From Agapanthus africanus (lineage: Eukaryota; Streptophyta; Magnoliopsida; Asparagales; Amaryllidaceae): DNA of 64,000 nt. The notes below the pieces were generated by a model. The model ran no database searches and was not told the DNA's origin. It saw only the letters and a program-made list of their open reading frames with translations. The stretch covers positions 377,231,582 through 377,295,581 of the forward strand of contig CM057337.1 of assembly GCA_030015575.1 (NCBI GenBank), given 5' to 3'. A program made the position numbers and the translations under genes. This document shows positions 9,319 through 21,803 of the stretch, piece by piece (within the stretch, counting starts at the first letter, position 1; each line of letters opens with the position of its first letter).

Positions 9319-10188
9319 GGCATGACGAGAAACAAATACCTTTTGTTCCACTGCGTAATAGAAGAAATATCCCTTGGAGTTCTTTGGATATCCCATAAAC
9401 TTGCACTGTACTGAGCATGCCTCGAGTTTGTCCGTATGCTGCTTTTTGACAAAAGCTGGACATCCCTATGTATTAATGTGTTTAAAATAGGGTTTCTTCC
9501 CACTCCACATCTGATATGGTGTGGTAGGCACTGTCTTAGTTGGAACTCGGTTCAAAAGATATGCAGCTGATTCTAGTACATATCCCAAGAAAGATCACGG
9601 CAACTCAGCGTTACTCATCATGGAACGTACCATATCCAATAGGGTTCGGTTCCATCTCTCCGATATACCATTATGTTGTGGGGTGTATGGAGGAGTAAGT
9701 TGAGAGAGAATTCCATTCTCTTTTAAGTAATCCAGGAACTCGGCACTTAAGTATTCACCACCTCGATCCGATCTCAGTGTCTTTATACTTTAGCTTATTT
9801 GTTTCTCTATTTCATTCCTGTATTCCTGGAACTTTTCAAAGGCTTCAGATTTATACTTCATTAAGAAGACATATCCATACCTTGAAAAATCATCCGTAAA
9901 AGTAATGAAGTAAGAATAACCACTTCGCGCATGTGTAGACATTGGACCACATACATCGCTGTGTACGAGTCCCAAGAGCTCGCTCGCTCGTACTCCGTGT
10001 CCAGTGAATGGAGTCTGTCATCTTTCCTTTGAGACATGATTGACAAGTTGCATATGATTGATATTCGAACTGATCCAAATATCCTTTTTTATGCAACTTA
10101 GTTAACCTTGTCTCATTGATGTGACCCAGTCTACAATGCCATAAGAAAGCATGATTTATTTCTGGAGACTTTTTTTGTGTGTATTCTA
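9319..10188 (-). pseudogene. pol: Element C: copia pol fragment (integrase region)
   Basis: This fragment encodes part of a copia polyprotein: the GAG-pre-integrase zinc region ([11 protein letters not shown] near 10130; [11 protein letters not shown] near 10030), the first catalytic Asp (HSDVCGPM near 9950) and further integrase down to the linker. It is interrupted by a frameshift near 10010-10020, where two bases are missing relative to A, and by a stop at 9790. It ends at both sides in younger insertions, B at 9318 and D at 10189. C is therefore the oldest layer recognisable here, and the rest of it lies outside the window. Confidence 0.85.
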
Positions 10189-12294
10189 TGTTAGGTTTAC
10201 CTAGCACCTCATAAAGGGTTTGGAAGCATCACATGTACCAAATATTGAATTTTTAGGGTGCTAAGTAAGCATACAAAGAATCATTCCTAGAAAAATTAGG
10301 GTTTCAAAACAACACATCATCACAAGTAGGTTAGGCTAGGGTTTTGAGAGTACAACCTTTGTAGCTCCCTATGCTAGACTCCTCGGCTACTTGGGGTTTG
10401 GAAAAGGTCCGCTTGAACTCCTCTAGGTCCATGATGATCCACCCGGAGTCCGCTTTGTCCAAGCTTGCAACTTCACTTGATCAAGAGAAAGAAATGAAGC
10501 TAACACTCTAAACAAGTGGGCAAGGCTTGTGTAGAATGATGTTGTGGTGGCTTTTCTCACTTCAAAATCCTAACTTGGTGAGTAATTTGCTCACTAGAGA
10601 AATCTAGAGAGCAAAAGAAGAAGGAGGAAGAAGATGATGGCCTTTTAGAAGAAGAGAAAAAGATAATGTCTTGTAAAAGAAAATAGAAAATATATGTATA
10701 TATATTTTCCACTTCTCATCTCAAACCATGGTTAAATGATAAAGATATTATTGAATTTGAGTTAAAACATAAAAGGAAAGTTAATCCATGGTTAAAAGTA
10801 GGTGAGCATGGTTAGGTCAAAGAAGAGTGTAGAAACAAACCATGAATTATCCTTTTCTTTTTCATTTTGTTTTAAAACAAATGCAATAATAATTCATATA
10901 TATAAAACCATGGTGTGAGTCTTATATTGCCACCATTTTCTATGTATATACAACCATTAAGGATAATGTATGTATGTATGTGTGCATGTACATCCATATG
11001 TGCATGAATCAAGAAAGAATGCATACATGCATGCATACATCCATAAATACAAGAAAGGATTTCTAGTGAGAAACTAATGGTTAAATGATAAATCAACACT
11101 TGATTTATCAATCCGGCCATATCACATACGACCCTACCAAAAGCAAGCCGCCCGATTAATATACGGTATCTTATACGCGCATTTTAACCTGGTCCATGCG
11201 CATATCGAATACGCGCACCACAACGTTTCGCCTGGACTAGGTAACTCCTTTGTGGGACTCTAAGACTCGTCCAAACGCCGGTAGTGGGTGATGATCATAT
11301 CAAGCACCCCCAAGCCGCAAGCGGTCAGCTAAACGTAACGGCCACCCGGGTATTGAGCGATCAGAAGAAAACAAGCGAACCTGCTACAACTCCCGTCGAG
11401 CCAACCAGCAACACTACCGTACAGTCCGGTCTCTTCGTCAGATATGTCGCATATCAAGTCTAGGGGTGGTAAACGTTAGACCCCAATAACAGATAAGTCG
11501 TGCCGATGTGAGGCTTATAACGGGTCGAGAAACTACTGGTAACACTTACCAGCAAATCTCTGAATCAGCCCTGGCCAGGGACTTCCCTGTTACGGCCAAT
11601 CGAGCACAGCGCAACATCAACCCCCAATACCGGGAGAGACGAAACCCCTCCTATCGTTCATCGCCTCCATGTGACTCGGGACTGTACCCAAAAACCACCG
11701 TTTTGCATGCCCTCATGGACGTGGTAAGGTAGAAATCAAAGCACAGTGGGAATCACATAAGACGCTATGACGTTCTCGGGTCTACAGACTAACCTGCACA
11801 AGTGTCACCTGAGAACTGCCATCTGACGTGAGGTATAATACAATCTGGGAGTTCTCGGCGAGTCCGTCCAGTGTACCCAGTCTTCACTGAGCACCCGTAT
11901 ACCATCTCTGATGTCAAACACCAATGGATATGGGATCATCCATTGCCTATCTCATGGGTCGAGAAGCGTATACGCTAGTCTACACTGGTATATCGATGCC
12001 TCGTCTCGATACACCCACGACTAGGGACCTTGAAGGATGTACTTTTGGACTACCATGTCCCCACTAGTGTGATCCGCATCATAGTCCAGGTAGTCAAGTA
12101 CACATCCTAAGGGCTTTACCAACATGTAACTATAAGACGGTATAAAGAGACAAGTATACATGTTAAGATAAAGAGCAACCCGATAGCATACTATCATATC
12201 GAGCAAGAAAGTCATCTCTATATATGTCCAAGCATCCAATATAATATACATCATCTGTACAATACTGGCCTCTAGGGCATACATACAACTAACG
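10189..12294 (-). mobile_element. Element D 3' LTR (2106 bp)
   Basis: It starts tgttaggtttacc at 10189, directly after C sequence, and ends ctaacg at 12294 beside the PPT. The last base should be a, so the LTR's first nucleotide has mutated from T to C in transcript sense. It carries CCCTGGCCAGGG at 11569-11580 and the other shared palindromes. Its half nearest pol resembles the A, B and I LTRs; the other half is diverged. Confidence 0.92.
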
Positions 12295-12308
12295 ATCTCC
12301 CACTTGCA
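12295..12308 (-). other. Polypurine tract, element D
   Basis: The transcript strand reads TGCAAGTGGGAGAT between the pol stop (12309-12311) and the LTR. It primes plus-strand DNA synthesis. Confidence 0.88.
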
Positions 12309-15300
12309 CTAGGGCCAGCTGCTGTAGTATCGCATACCGAGTATCCCGAAGAGTCTCTCAAACTGTATCTGGGGAATGGCCTTCGTGAGTGGATCCACGG
12401 TGTTTTTCATCGTGTCAACCCTCCTGACCTCGATCTCCCGGCGATCAACTATCTCCCGGATCAGGTGATACCGCCTCAGAATATGCCTGGATCGCTGATG
12501 GGACCTGGGTTCCTTGGCCAAAGCCACCTCTCCATTGTTATCGCAATACAAAGGTATTGGATTCTCAATGGATGGAACCACTCCAAGTTCAGTAATGAAC
12601 TTCTTGATCCAGACAGCCTCTTTGGCAGCATCATTGGCAGCGATGTATTCAGCCTCCATCGTCGAGTCTGCCACAGTTTCCTGCTTGGAACTGTTCCAGC
12701 TAATCGCCCCTCCGTAAAGGGTAAAGACAAATCCCGACTGCGACTTAGAGTCGTCCTTATCACTCTGGAAGCTCGAATCGGTAAAGGACTCTACTTGGAG
12801 TTCTCCGTTACCATACACTAAGAGCATCTCCTTAGTCCTTCGTAAGTACTTAAGAATGCTCTTCACAGCTGTCCAGTGACTGTTTCCAGGATCAGCTTGA
12901 TACCTACGCACTATACTTAGAGAGTATGCTACATCGGGTCTGGTACATAGCATCGCGTACATGATAGAGCCTACAGCCGAAGCATAGGGTATCCCTTGCA
13001 TGCGAGCTCTCTCCAAATCAGTGTTGGGAGACATCTTTTTGGAGAGAATAACTCCAGAGATCGTGGGTAAGTTCCCACGCATGGATTCTTCCATACTAAA
13101 CCTCTTTAGTATGGTGTCAATGTACTAGGATTGGGACAATCCCAATATCCTTTTAGATCTATCTCTATAGATCCTTATTCCCAATATGCAGGAAGCATCA
13201 CCTAGATCTTTCATTGGGAATCTTTATGATAAGAAGAGCTTGACCGATTGCAGCATAGGAATGTCATTTCCTATCAAGAGTATGTCGTCCACATACAATA
13301 CGAAGAAGACAACCTTACTCTCTGCCACCTTCTTGTAGATACAAGGTTCATCTACGTTTTTGACGAAATCAAACTCTTTGATAACGACGTCAAAGCAGAT
13401 GTTCCAACTCCGCGATGCTTGCTTTAATCCATAAATGGATTTAAGCAGCTTGCACACCTTCCCGCTGCTCCCACTATCTACGAAGCCCTCTGGATGAGTC
13501 ATGTACACGCACTCTTCTAAATCACCGTTTAGAAAGGCGGTCTTAACATCCATTTTCCAGATTTTGTAATCATGATATGCAGCGATGGCAAGCATGATCC
13601 GGATGGATTTAAGCATAGCCACTGGAGAAAATGTTTCGTCATAGTCCACACCTGATCTTTGACGAAAACCCTTTGCAACAAGTCTAGCTTTGAAAGTCTC
13701 CACTTTCCCATCTACACCAAGTTCTTTCTTGAAGATCCACTTGCTCCCAATAGGTTTTACCCCTTCAGGAGCAACTTCCAAAGTCCATACTTTGTTGGTG
13801 TACATGGATTCCATCTCGGACCGCATTGCATCCAGCCATTTCACTGAGTCCCTACTCGTGATGGCCTGCTCGAAGCTAGTTGGGTCATCATCATCCAAGA
13901 TGCAGTCCTCGCTCCCACCATCTATGAGAAAACCGTAGTATCTCTCAGGTGGGTGAGGAACCCTACTAGATCTGCGGAGTGGCTGGGGTTCATCAGGAAC
14001 TACGGAATCCCCTTGTTCCACCAGATCTTCTGTTGCAGCTTTTGTAGCTGGAACCTCTTCCAGTTCTACCTCATGACCACTAATCTCTTTTGCAAGAAAT
14101 TCCTTTTCTAAAAAGGTGGCATGCCGAGAAACAAACACTCTTTGTTCCTCAGTGTGGTAGAAGATATACCCTTGTGAATTCTTAGGATATCCTATAAATT
14201 TGCATAGAACAGACCGTGCCTCGAGTTTGTCCGGATTTTGTCGTTTGACATAGGCTGGACAACCCCATATCTCAACATAGTTAAGACATGGTCTCTTCCC
14301 TTTCCATATCTCATATAGAGTGGTAGGCACAGATTTGGTGGGGACCATATTCAGTAGATGTATGGCTGTCTCTAGCGCATACCCCTAGAAGGAAATAGGT
14401 AACTCAGCTGTGCTCATCATAGAGCGCACCATATCTAATAGGGTGCGGTTCCTCCGTTCCGATACACCGTTGTGCTGTGGTGTATATGGAGGAGTCAGCT
14501 GAGAGAGAATCCCATTCTCTTTTAGGAAGTCCAAGAATTCATTGCTCAAGTATTCACCTCCTTGATCAGATCGAAGGATTTTAATACTTTTTCCGGTTTG
14601 GTTCTCGACTTCTTGTTTATATTCTCTAAATTTCTCAAAAGCTTCAGACTTGTGTCTTATAAAGAACACATGTCCGTATCTTGAGAGATCGTCAGTGAAT
14701 GTAATGAAGTACGAAGAACCATCCCTGGCATGTGTAGACATGGGACCGCATACATCACTATGTATCAGTCCCAAGAGTTCGGTAACTCTTTCTCCGTGTC
14801 CCTTAAACAGAGTTTTGGTCATCTTGCCTTTGAGACATGACTGGCAAGTGTCATAAGATGAAAATTCGAACGGTTTCAAATATCCATCCATATGCAACAT
14901 AGCTAGTCGTGTCGCATTGATGTGACCCAGTCTACAATGCCACAAGAAGGATTCGTTCATTTCTGAACTCTTCCTCTTGTGTGTATTTGTTATGCTTAGA
15001 ACTGTTGATTGATTTAGAACATAAATGCCATTGCACAACGTGCCTGATCCAACCAACTTTTGGTTACGGAAAATGTTCATAACATTATCCTGTAATACAA
15101 AATTATATCCCTCTTTACTCAACAAAGAAACCGATATAATGTTGCATATCAGGTTCGGCATGTAATAGCATTCGTTCAGAATCAATGTATTACCAGTTGG
15201 TAATACAAGGTGATATTCCCCGACGGTTTTAGCTGCAACAATTGCACCATTTCCAACTCTTATGTCTTTATCACCTTCTCCAAGTTCTCTACCTTTCTTA

Positions 15301-15309
15301 AGCCCATGT
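12309..15309 (-). pseudogene. pol: Element D Pol, main part (integrase, RT, RNase H)
   Basis: This is one continuous reading frame broken only by three in-frame stops and no frameshift: TAG 14385-14387 (Trp in A), TAA 13224-13226 and TAG 13125-13127. Seen in order: GAG-pre-integrase (WHCRLGHIN), integrase motifs [15 protein letters not shown] and [12 protein letters not shown] with TAFLNGDLEE and the catalytic YVDD (13284-13295), then RNase H with TDSSF, TMEAEYIA and the NTVDPLTKAI tail. The natural stop is TAG 12309-12311, touching the PPT. The product would act in reverse transcription and integration but cannot be made in full. The protease end is at 25535-25811, separated by element H. 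Confidence 0.93.
15305..15309. repeat. Target-site duplication of element H (catgt)
   Basis: catgt at 15305-15309 is repeated at 25535-25539. These five bases flank H exactly at its TG and CA ends, and removing H restores the D pol frame. Confidence 0.95.
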
Positions 15310-17558
15310 TGTAAGTGCACGGCGGCGCCCCGGCCGTCAATCCGACGGCCAATTGCGGAAGCGGTGATAAACTTAAATTTTGCGGACTTAGCAAACCGGC
15401 ACCACCGCGCACTAAACACCCGGATCGTAACCATTAACAAGTCTAAGCTAACTAGAAGAAGGGTTAGAGATATACCGACGATCCAAGTCCTCCGGTCTTC
15501 TCGTCATGGTCCCGATCTCCTGCTGAAAAGTCCCGTCTCCTCCTCGTCGCCGGAAGTGCACCACATCGCCTACTTTGTTTACGGGCTCCCACCTCAATGC
15601 CGAGGCAACTCGGGCACGAAGCCGGCTACTCGACGTGCCCAAGGTTTGCTGTAGAATGTAGTGTAGAGATCCATGTCTCATTTTGGGGTTAAGGAGGTGC
15701 CATTTGGTGGAGGGATGAAACAAGAACAAAATGTGGAGGAGCTTGGGGTATTTTGGAGCATCAAATGAACAACATTTCCCAACTAAGAATTTTGGACAGC
15801 CCACACCAAAATATGTGGCCGGCCACTATCTTGTGAGGGAGGGAGTGAATGAGAGAGCAACACAATGAGGGAGTGAGTGGATCAATCATGCAAGAGGGCA
15901 TCATGAAAGAATATGATCACAACAATAAACCCACACTCAACCAACCTCACCCCTCATCATCATCAACCATCATGCCCACTAAAAGTCAAGCCATCATGAG
16001 AAGGAGAAGTCAATGATGGTGCACATCATGAAAACCATCATGATGCTACAATAAGCAAAGACCCCCTCCACAAAAAACCTATTTGCAACAATGCAAATAA
16101 ACCCTCCTCCACCAATCTTCGGCCAATGAACGGAACAATGAAAATTGGCCGAAACGGAAAGCAAACTGGCAACTCCAGAAAACTGGTCCCGTAATAAATT
16201 ACAGGAAAACCCCGTTACTGTGCATACACACCCGCATCTGTATTTCGACCGAAATACAAATGCAATGAGACAAAGTCTACACTGTACTATACTAGGATCC
16301 GGCTTAAACCAAAGCCGGCTAGTAATATCTGTTCGATCCTGATCCGTGCAATACCGCACGTATCTGATCGAACCCTGCCATATAACCATACGGCCTATAG
16401 TACAAACTGTCCGATCCTGATCCGTGCAATACCGCACGTATCTGATCGGACCTTGCCATATCTCCATACGGCCTCTACAACCTTTCGCCCGAAAGCTGAG
16501 TAACTGAGTGTGGGGGACTCTAAAGACTCATCAACACCTTGGTTGTGGATTTAACCACTAGCACGTTAGAGGTATAAGCCAATACATAACGGGCTACCAG
16601 GTATTGACTAAAAGGGACGTCCGTGAGCGAACTCAGCCTGACACCCTACTGAGCCTGTCAGTGACAATATCCGTGCAGTCCGGTCCGTTCGTCTATGAGT
16701 ATCGCATGGCGGGCCTAGGGGGTTGGTAAAAGTCAGACCCCCAAAAGCGGTACAAGTCGTGTCGGAGTGTAGCCCAGAACACCCTGAGATACTACTGGCA
16801 TACCTACCAGTAAATCTCCTTGCCTTGGCCAAGGACTTTATGTAATGGCTCTCCTAGACACAGCACGACCTCACCCCCAATACCGGGAGAGACGAACCCC
16901 TGAAGATACGCTCACTGCCTCCATGTGGCTCGGGACTGTACCCAACTAAAACCTGTTTGCACGACTCCTTTGAGCCGTGGTAGGGTAGTAATCAAAGTAC
17001 AGTGGGAACTCACACGAGACAAATGACGATCCCCAGGTCGATGAACTAACCTGCACACATGTCACCAGGGAACTGCCATCTGACGTCTGGTATATGACCA
17101 ACTAGCATGTTCCCGGCGAGTCCTGTCCGGTGTACTCATAACCCAATGAGCACCTGTATACATCTTAGGTGATCCAACTGACACCAGTGGCTTGTGAGAC
17201 CGGCCACCGCCCCTCGTCGGGGTCTCGACTGTATACACTAGTCTACTAATGGAGTATCGATGCCCAGTCTCGAAACTCACACGACTAGGGACCTTTTAAG
17301 GATATGCTTATAGACCCCCAGCTCCCACTTATATGATCGCCCTCATACTGCTGGTGGTCAAGCAAGAATCCTAGGGGCTCTATCAACGTGTAATAGCGAC
17401 GTGTCAGGTCACTTAAAACAGTACACGATGATAAAGGTAAACCAGATAGCATACTATCATCTCGAGTAAGATTGTCCTACCGGGATAGGTCCTCCCTCAA
17501 TCATTACAATCACGTACCTGTGATCCAATAATTGACTCTGAGGGCACTACCTCCAACA
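15310..17558 (-). mobile_element. Element H 3' LTR (2249 bp)
   Basis: It runs from tgtaagtgcacgg to ...ctccaaca, next to the PPT. Its pol-proximal half (about 16480-17558) aligns with the A, B, D and I LTRs and shows compensated palindromes: CCTTGGCCAAGG at 16823-16834 (CCCTGGCCAGGG in A) and GGGAAC/GTTCCC at 17068-17114 (GAGAACT/AGTTCTC in A). The other half is unrelated to A and shares only with E. ORFs of 118 and 157 residues recur in the second LTR merely because the LTRs are copies. Confidence 0.93.
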
Positions 17559-17572
17559 ATCTCCCACTTGCA
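17559..17572 (-). other. Polypurine tract, element H
   Basis: The transcript strand reads GTGCAAGTGGGAGAT just before TGTTGG, matching the PPT of A, B and D type elements. Confidence 0.85.
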
Positions 17573-20500
17573 CTCAAGGCTAATTATTGCGATGTCGCAT
17601 ACTCACAGCCCGTGTGATACCGAACACCCAACTCCTCTACTAGTCAGTCTCACAAAGCTCGTTTGCGAAACTATTGCGTTCGAGGAATAGCCTCAGTGAG
17701 TGGATCCGCTTAGTTGTTTCTTTCTATGTCTCTCTACACCTCAAGTTCGCGGAGAAAACCATCTCCCGAAAAGAGCAATACCTGTCTCAGAATACGTCTG
17801 GATGTCTGATGGGACATAGCTCATAAATGAACTCCAAATCCAAACTTCTTAGACTGTATCGTCAACTGAACTTAATCAGTATCCTGCGCCATGCCTCCCT
17901 CAGTATTGCCTTGGACCAACTGTCCAAAATACTGCCACTCGTCAGAAGGAAAAACTATAGCTCTGACAACCTCCTTGTCGTCCAAGTCACCTTGGAAGCC
18001 TGGAATGATAACTGTTTCCCAAATGAGGCTGTTGTTATCATATCCCTAGAACATCCACTTATGTTCTAAAACTGCTTCCGATTGTTTTTCCAGGATTGGA
18101 TTAATATCAACTTATTGCATCTAGTGCAAGAACAACATCTGGTGTGGTACTTGACATCTCACGATTGACTCAATTGCCTGAGCAAGTGATCTGCCAATCA
18201 TGCCCGTCCCTCTCCCCTTTAGTCTGTAAGACACCTTTGGAGAGGGTGACTCCATTACCTGCAGGTACACTACCGTGCCAGGAGTCGTCCATCCTAAATA
18301 CTCTTAGAATGCTGTCAAGTACCCTGATTGGGAAACCACCCAAATCTAGATCTAAGACCATAGATCTAGTAACCAGTATGTCTGATATAAAATCCATTTC
18401 CTTTGTGGAGAAACAACTGTGTGACGACCAAAGTATAACCGATCGTAGTGTAGGAGTTTCCTTTCCTACTCTGTGTATGTCATCCAGATACCAGGATATC
18501 ACACCCTACTACCTTCTCAACAGATCCATCCCCTATTCTGATGAAGTCAAACCCATGACTGTCACGTCAGAAATAGATGATCTATCTCCGCTACATCTGC
18601 TCTAGTCTATAAATAGACATAAGCAACCTGTCCACCAATGCTTCCGCTGCTCCCACTGACTACGACAACCCTCTGGCAGAGTCATATAGACGTACACTTC
18701 TAAAACTGGTTTAGAACGACGCTATACTCATCCTCCCGCCGGGTCTCGTAACCTGGAACAACAGCAATGGCAATTGTGGGTAAACAAGAACTTCCCTGTC
18801 ACCATCCTTGAGGCTACCGTAGTGCCTCTCGGGTGCCTGAAGTTACCCACCTTATCTGCGGAGTGGCCAATGGAATGTCAATCCAGATTGAATCTTTAGG
18901 TTCCTTATCAAATCTTCAGTAATCGTTTGTGGTTCTGGAATCACTTCCAGTTCTACCATACTCCCACTACTGTTTTCTGAAAAAATCCATTTTTAATAAA
19001 ACTGTGGCGAGTCTAGAACAATATTGCTATTGTTCATCCAGATGGCAGAAAGTCAACCCGCGTCATAGCCTGGGTCAACCCACAAACAGCCATTACAGAA
19101 ACGTGCCTTGAGTTGTCCAGTGTCTGGTTTTAAGCATAAGCCGGACAACTCCCCGTACCTTAACATCGTTAAGATATGAACTGTTCTATATCCCATATAG
19201 GACCAGAGGCACTGATTTAATTGAACCAGATTCAAATCATGCAACTGTCTCCAGTGCATGTCAACTAAATGGAAGGAGGCCGATCAGCGTTACTTAACTT
19301 AGGAATACTTCCAATTATGAGTAACCTGAAAGAGAAGCAAGATCTCTTTGTCATTACTATCAACTGAACACCATACACAAGTATCTACATCTTCAATCTC
19401 TTTGAAGAATCCCGATACTTGCTATACCTGGTTCTCTACTCTATTCAAATACCTATAACTTCTCAAAATTCGGACCCTGTGTTTCCGCGAAACACCTGTC
19501 TAAAAACTAGAGAATTCATAAGTGAAACGAATATAGTACGAGGACCAACCCCTCTGTCCTGATGAACCCTGGACAACATACAATCCTTTGTATAAGTCCC
19601 TTGAGTCTGATAACTCATTCACTGTGTGTCGTAGGTTGAAAACTGTACTTATGGTTAAGAAGAATTACACCGCTGTTTAATGCTCCTTACCTAACCATCC
19701 ACTGATATAGGTAAATGTCATCGACATAATATCAAAAGGTATATCTCACTCTATGAAAATAGACGTACAGATATATCAATTTGAAATTGGTGCACAACAG
19801 CGGATATTCAAAACCAAATATTTGCCGACCGGCAAACAGCCCAGGTGATTACCTCAAATATCACTGATTACAACGAATCCCGATATAATGAGGATAATCA
19901 CCCAATTCCCAATAACTTACTCCCACTCATCATCTGTAAAACCATACAGATGTGAGAATCGTACCTGGTAAATACATACCCTGGAGTAAGTATCTAATCG
20001 GGAAATCAGTTTTCCTTTAACATTACACAGTGAAACTGAAACATTGAAATGTTCCGATGGGGTATTCTGGTATTCCTAGTAATGCCTCTTCCAGATTCAC
20101 GACTGTAACCGTATAGTTCTTTGCCACCTCTCCAAATCCCTTCATATGTCTTTAGTCTTTACCTTCTGCACACCCTTTTAGGCCAAATGGTTTTCTTCCT
20201 TCCCTACCGTTCGGCACCAGCCTATGGTTTGGAAGAAGACTATCCAATAAGCATAATGGGTGTACTGTCCCAATCCTAGGAACACTCGCAATGAGAGAGG
20301 GTGAAGATAAAAGACAACCGAATAAACCTTATTCCTATTTCTCCTGAACCAGAATCCATCCCCGAACTGGAACAAGTTCCATTCGAGTTCGTATATAACC
20401 ATACGATGGAGTATCCAAATAAACTGTGGATCTTCGTAGCGATACGGAGTGTCCTGGAGAAATACAAAGGTGATGTGGGAGTGGTAACGAAATATTTGGT

Positions 20501-20985
20501 TTGGTCGTGAATATCTGTTGCAATTTACTTTGCCCTCTTACTAATCCCTTGCTTTGTCTTAACTTAATACCTTCTGCACACCATCGTTATGCTAATTGGT
20601 TTTCTTCATTCCCTACCGGTCGGCACCAGCCTAAGGTTTGGAAGAAGACAATCCAATTTGCGTAATAGGTGTACTACCCCTAAACCAAGGAGTACTCGTA
20701 ACCTGAGAGAGGGTAAAAGAAAAAGACAACTGAATAATCCTATCCGTTTTCTCCAGAACCAGAAACCATCCTCGAATAAATTCTTTCGAGTTCGTATCTA
20801 ACCATACGATGGTTTTGTCCAATGGAAGTGGACGTTCGTAGTAAAACGGGGTGTCCTGGAGAAAAGGGTAAAAGTAGGAGTGGCAATGAGGTTTGCAACT
20901 CTGACAATCCAAAAGCCAGTGTTTAAGAAGGTTCGGTCAACTTGGTCACTGAGTCAAAGTCTTAGGGTCGGGTCAATGGTCGCAG
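17573..20985 (-). pseudogene. pol: Element H decayed pol
   Basis: This is collinear with copia RNase H, RT, integrase and protease but has no substantial open frame. Recognisable scraps include the RT segment near 18640-18730, which aligns in DNA with D 13440-13545, the integrase-linker segment near 19100-19170 and a GAG-pre-integrase stretch near 20030-20160. E carries the same decayed gene at 43091-46505, clearly more alike to H than to A or D, including the same internal duplication. The decay therefore predates both insertions and was copied through transposition. No function as protein is possible. Confidence 0.8.
20160..20975 (-). repeat. Tandem duplication of about 408 bp in element H
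   Basis: taccttctgcacacc begins at 20160 and again at 20568, and the copies stay alignable for about 370 bases at roughly 75-80% by eye. The equivalent pair in E begins at 45685 and 46094. The unit lies where protease should be and I do not recognise its origin. Confidence 0.75.
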
Positions 20986-21282
20986 CCAAAGAGAGAGAGA
21001 AAAGAAACACTCAGCGTGCACTCTAACCTAGATCAGAATGGTCACCAATTTATCTAATCTGGAAACCTCCCACTGTACCTCAAATTCTCCTCCAAACCTG
21101 AAAGAAGAATTAGTCGGGGTCACCCGAGGAGTAAACTAACTCATCAGTGGGAATCGGGATCCAACTATCATCGCATGACAACATGACGGAATCCGCTCAC
21201 GGTATCACACTCCAGAAGGTATGCGCATATCTGGCAAGTTTCAGTTCTTTTGAAACTCCCGATGTGATTTCTACCCCATGCT

Positions 21283-21492
21283 CTTATGACCTTGACTTTG
21301 GCCAACAAATCATAAGTCACATGTCAAGTTCTACCCGTCATTCTCCATGTTAATTTGAATCCACCCGCACAAGCCCTTGACTTTGGCCAACAAGGCTATA
21401 CGACTGTTCCAAACCAACGCATCTATCTATGCTGCATATGAATAACCAACATCTACCAAACACTGTGCCTTGACTTTGGCCAACAAACACAG
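21283..21492 (-). repeat. Triplicated hairpin array, element H
   Basis: Cores are TTGAC-tttg-GCCAA at 21292-21305, 21377-21390 and 21470-21483. Outer stems are CTTATGA/TCATAAG (7 bp), AGCC/GGCT and CTGTG/CACAG, all perfect. The A.C in each core is U.G in the transcript. Confidence 0.82.
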
Positions 21493-21629
21493 CTTGAATA
21501 CTATTGACTACCCATATGAAACGACGGAGGGCTACGAATGGTTTCTGGCGAAAACCTTTAACGTAATGAACTTGATATCGTTGAAGGAACGGATAGCTTT
21601 TTAAAAATATAGTGACGAAAACCTTTGCT

Positions 21630-21803
21630 AAAGAGGTCACTCCCGGTGAAGGGATCTCGGCTCTTTCCCCGTAGAATGGGGTGCAGGATATTCCAAATGA
21701 ATACCGCGATGCAAAGCAAAAGTAATCGGCTATAGTGAAGTTAATGCCCTGACGCAAACTTCTGTCCAAGGGGTCACTCCCGGTGAAGGGATCTCGGCCC
21801 TTG
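21630..21803 (-). repeat. Duplicated hairpin, element H
   Basis: Copy 1 has AAAGAG (21630-21635) with CTCTTT (21661-21666). Copy 2 has CAAGGG (21767-21772) with CCCTTG (21798-21803). The inner core GTCACTCCCGGTGAAGGGAT is unchanged between copies. Confidence 0.8.

Noticed and set aside
15448-16467. 118- and 157-codon minus ORFs repeated at 23424-24443
   Set aside because: They recur only because both lie in the two LTRs of H. The LTR half they cover is not conserved in the A-type LTRs.
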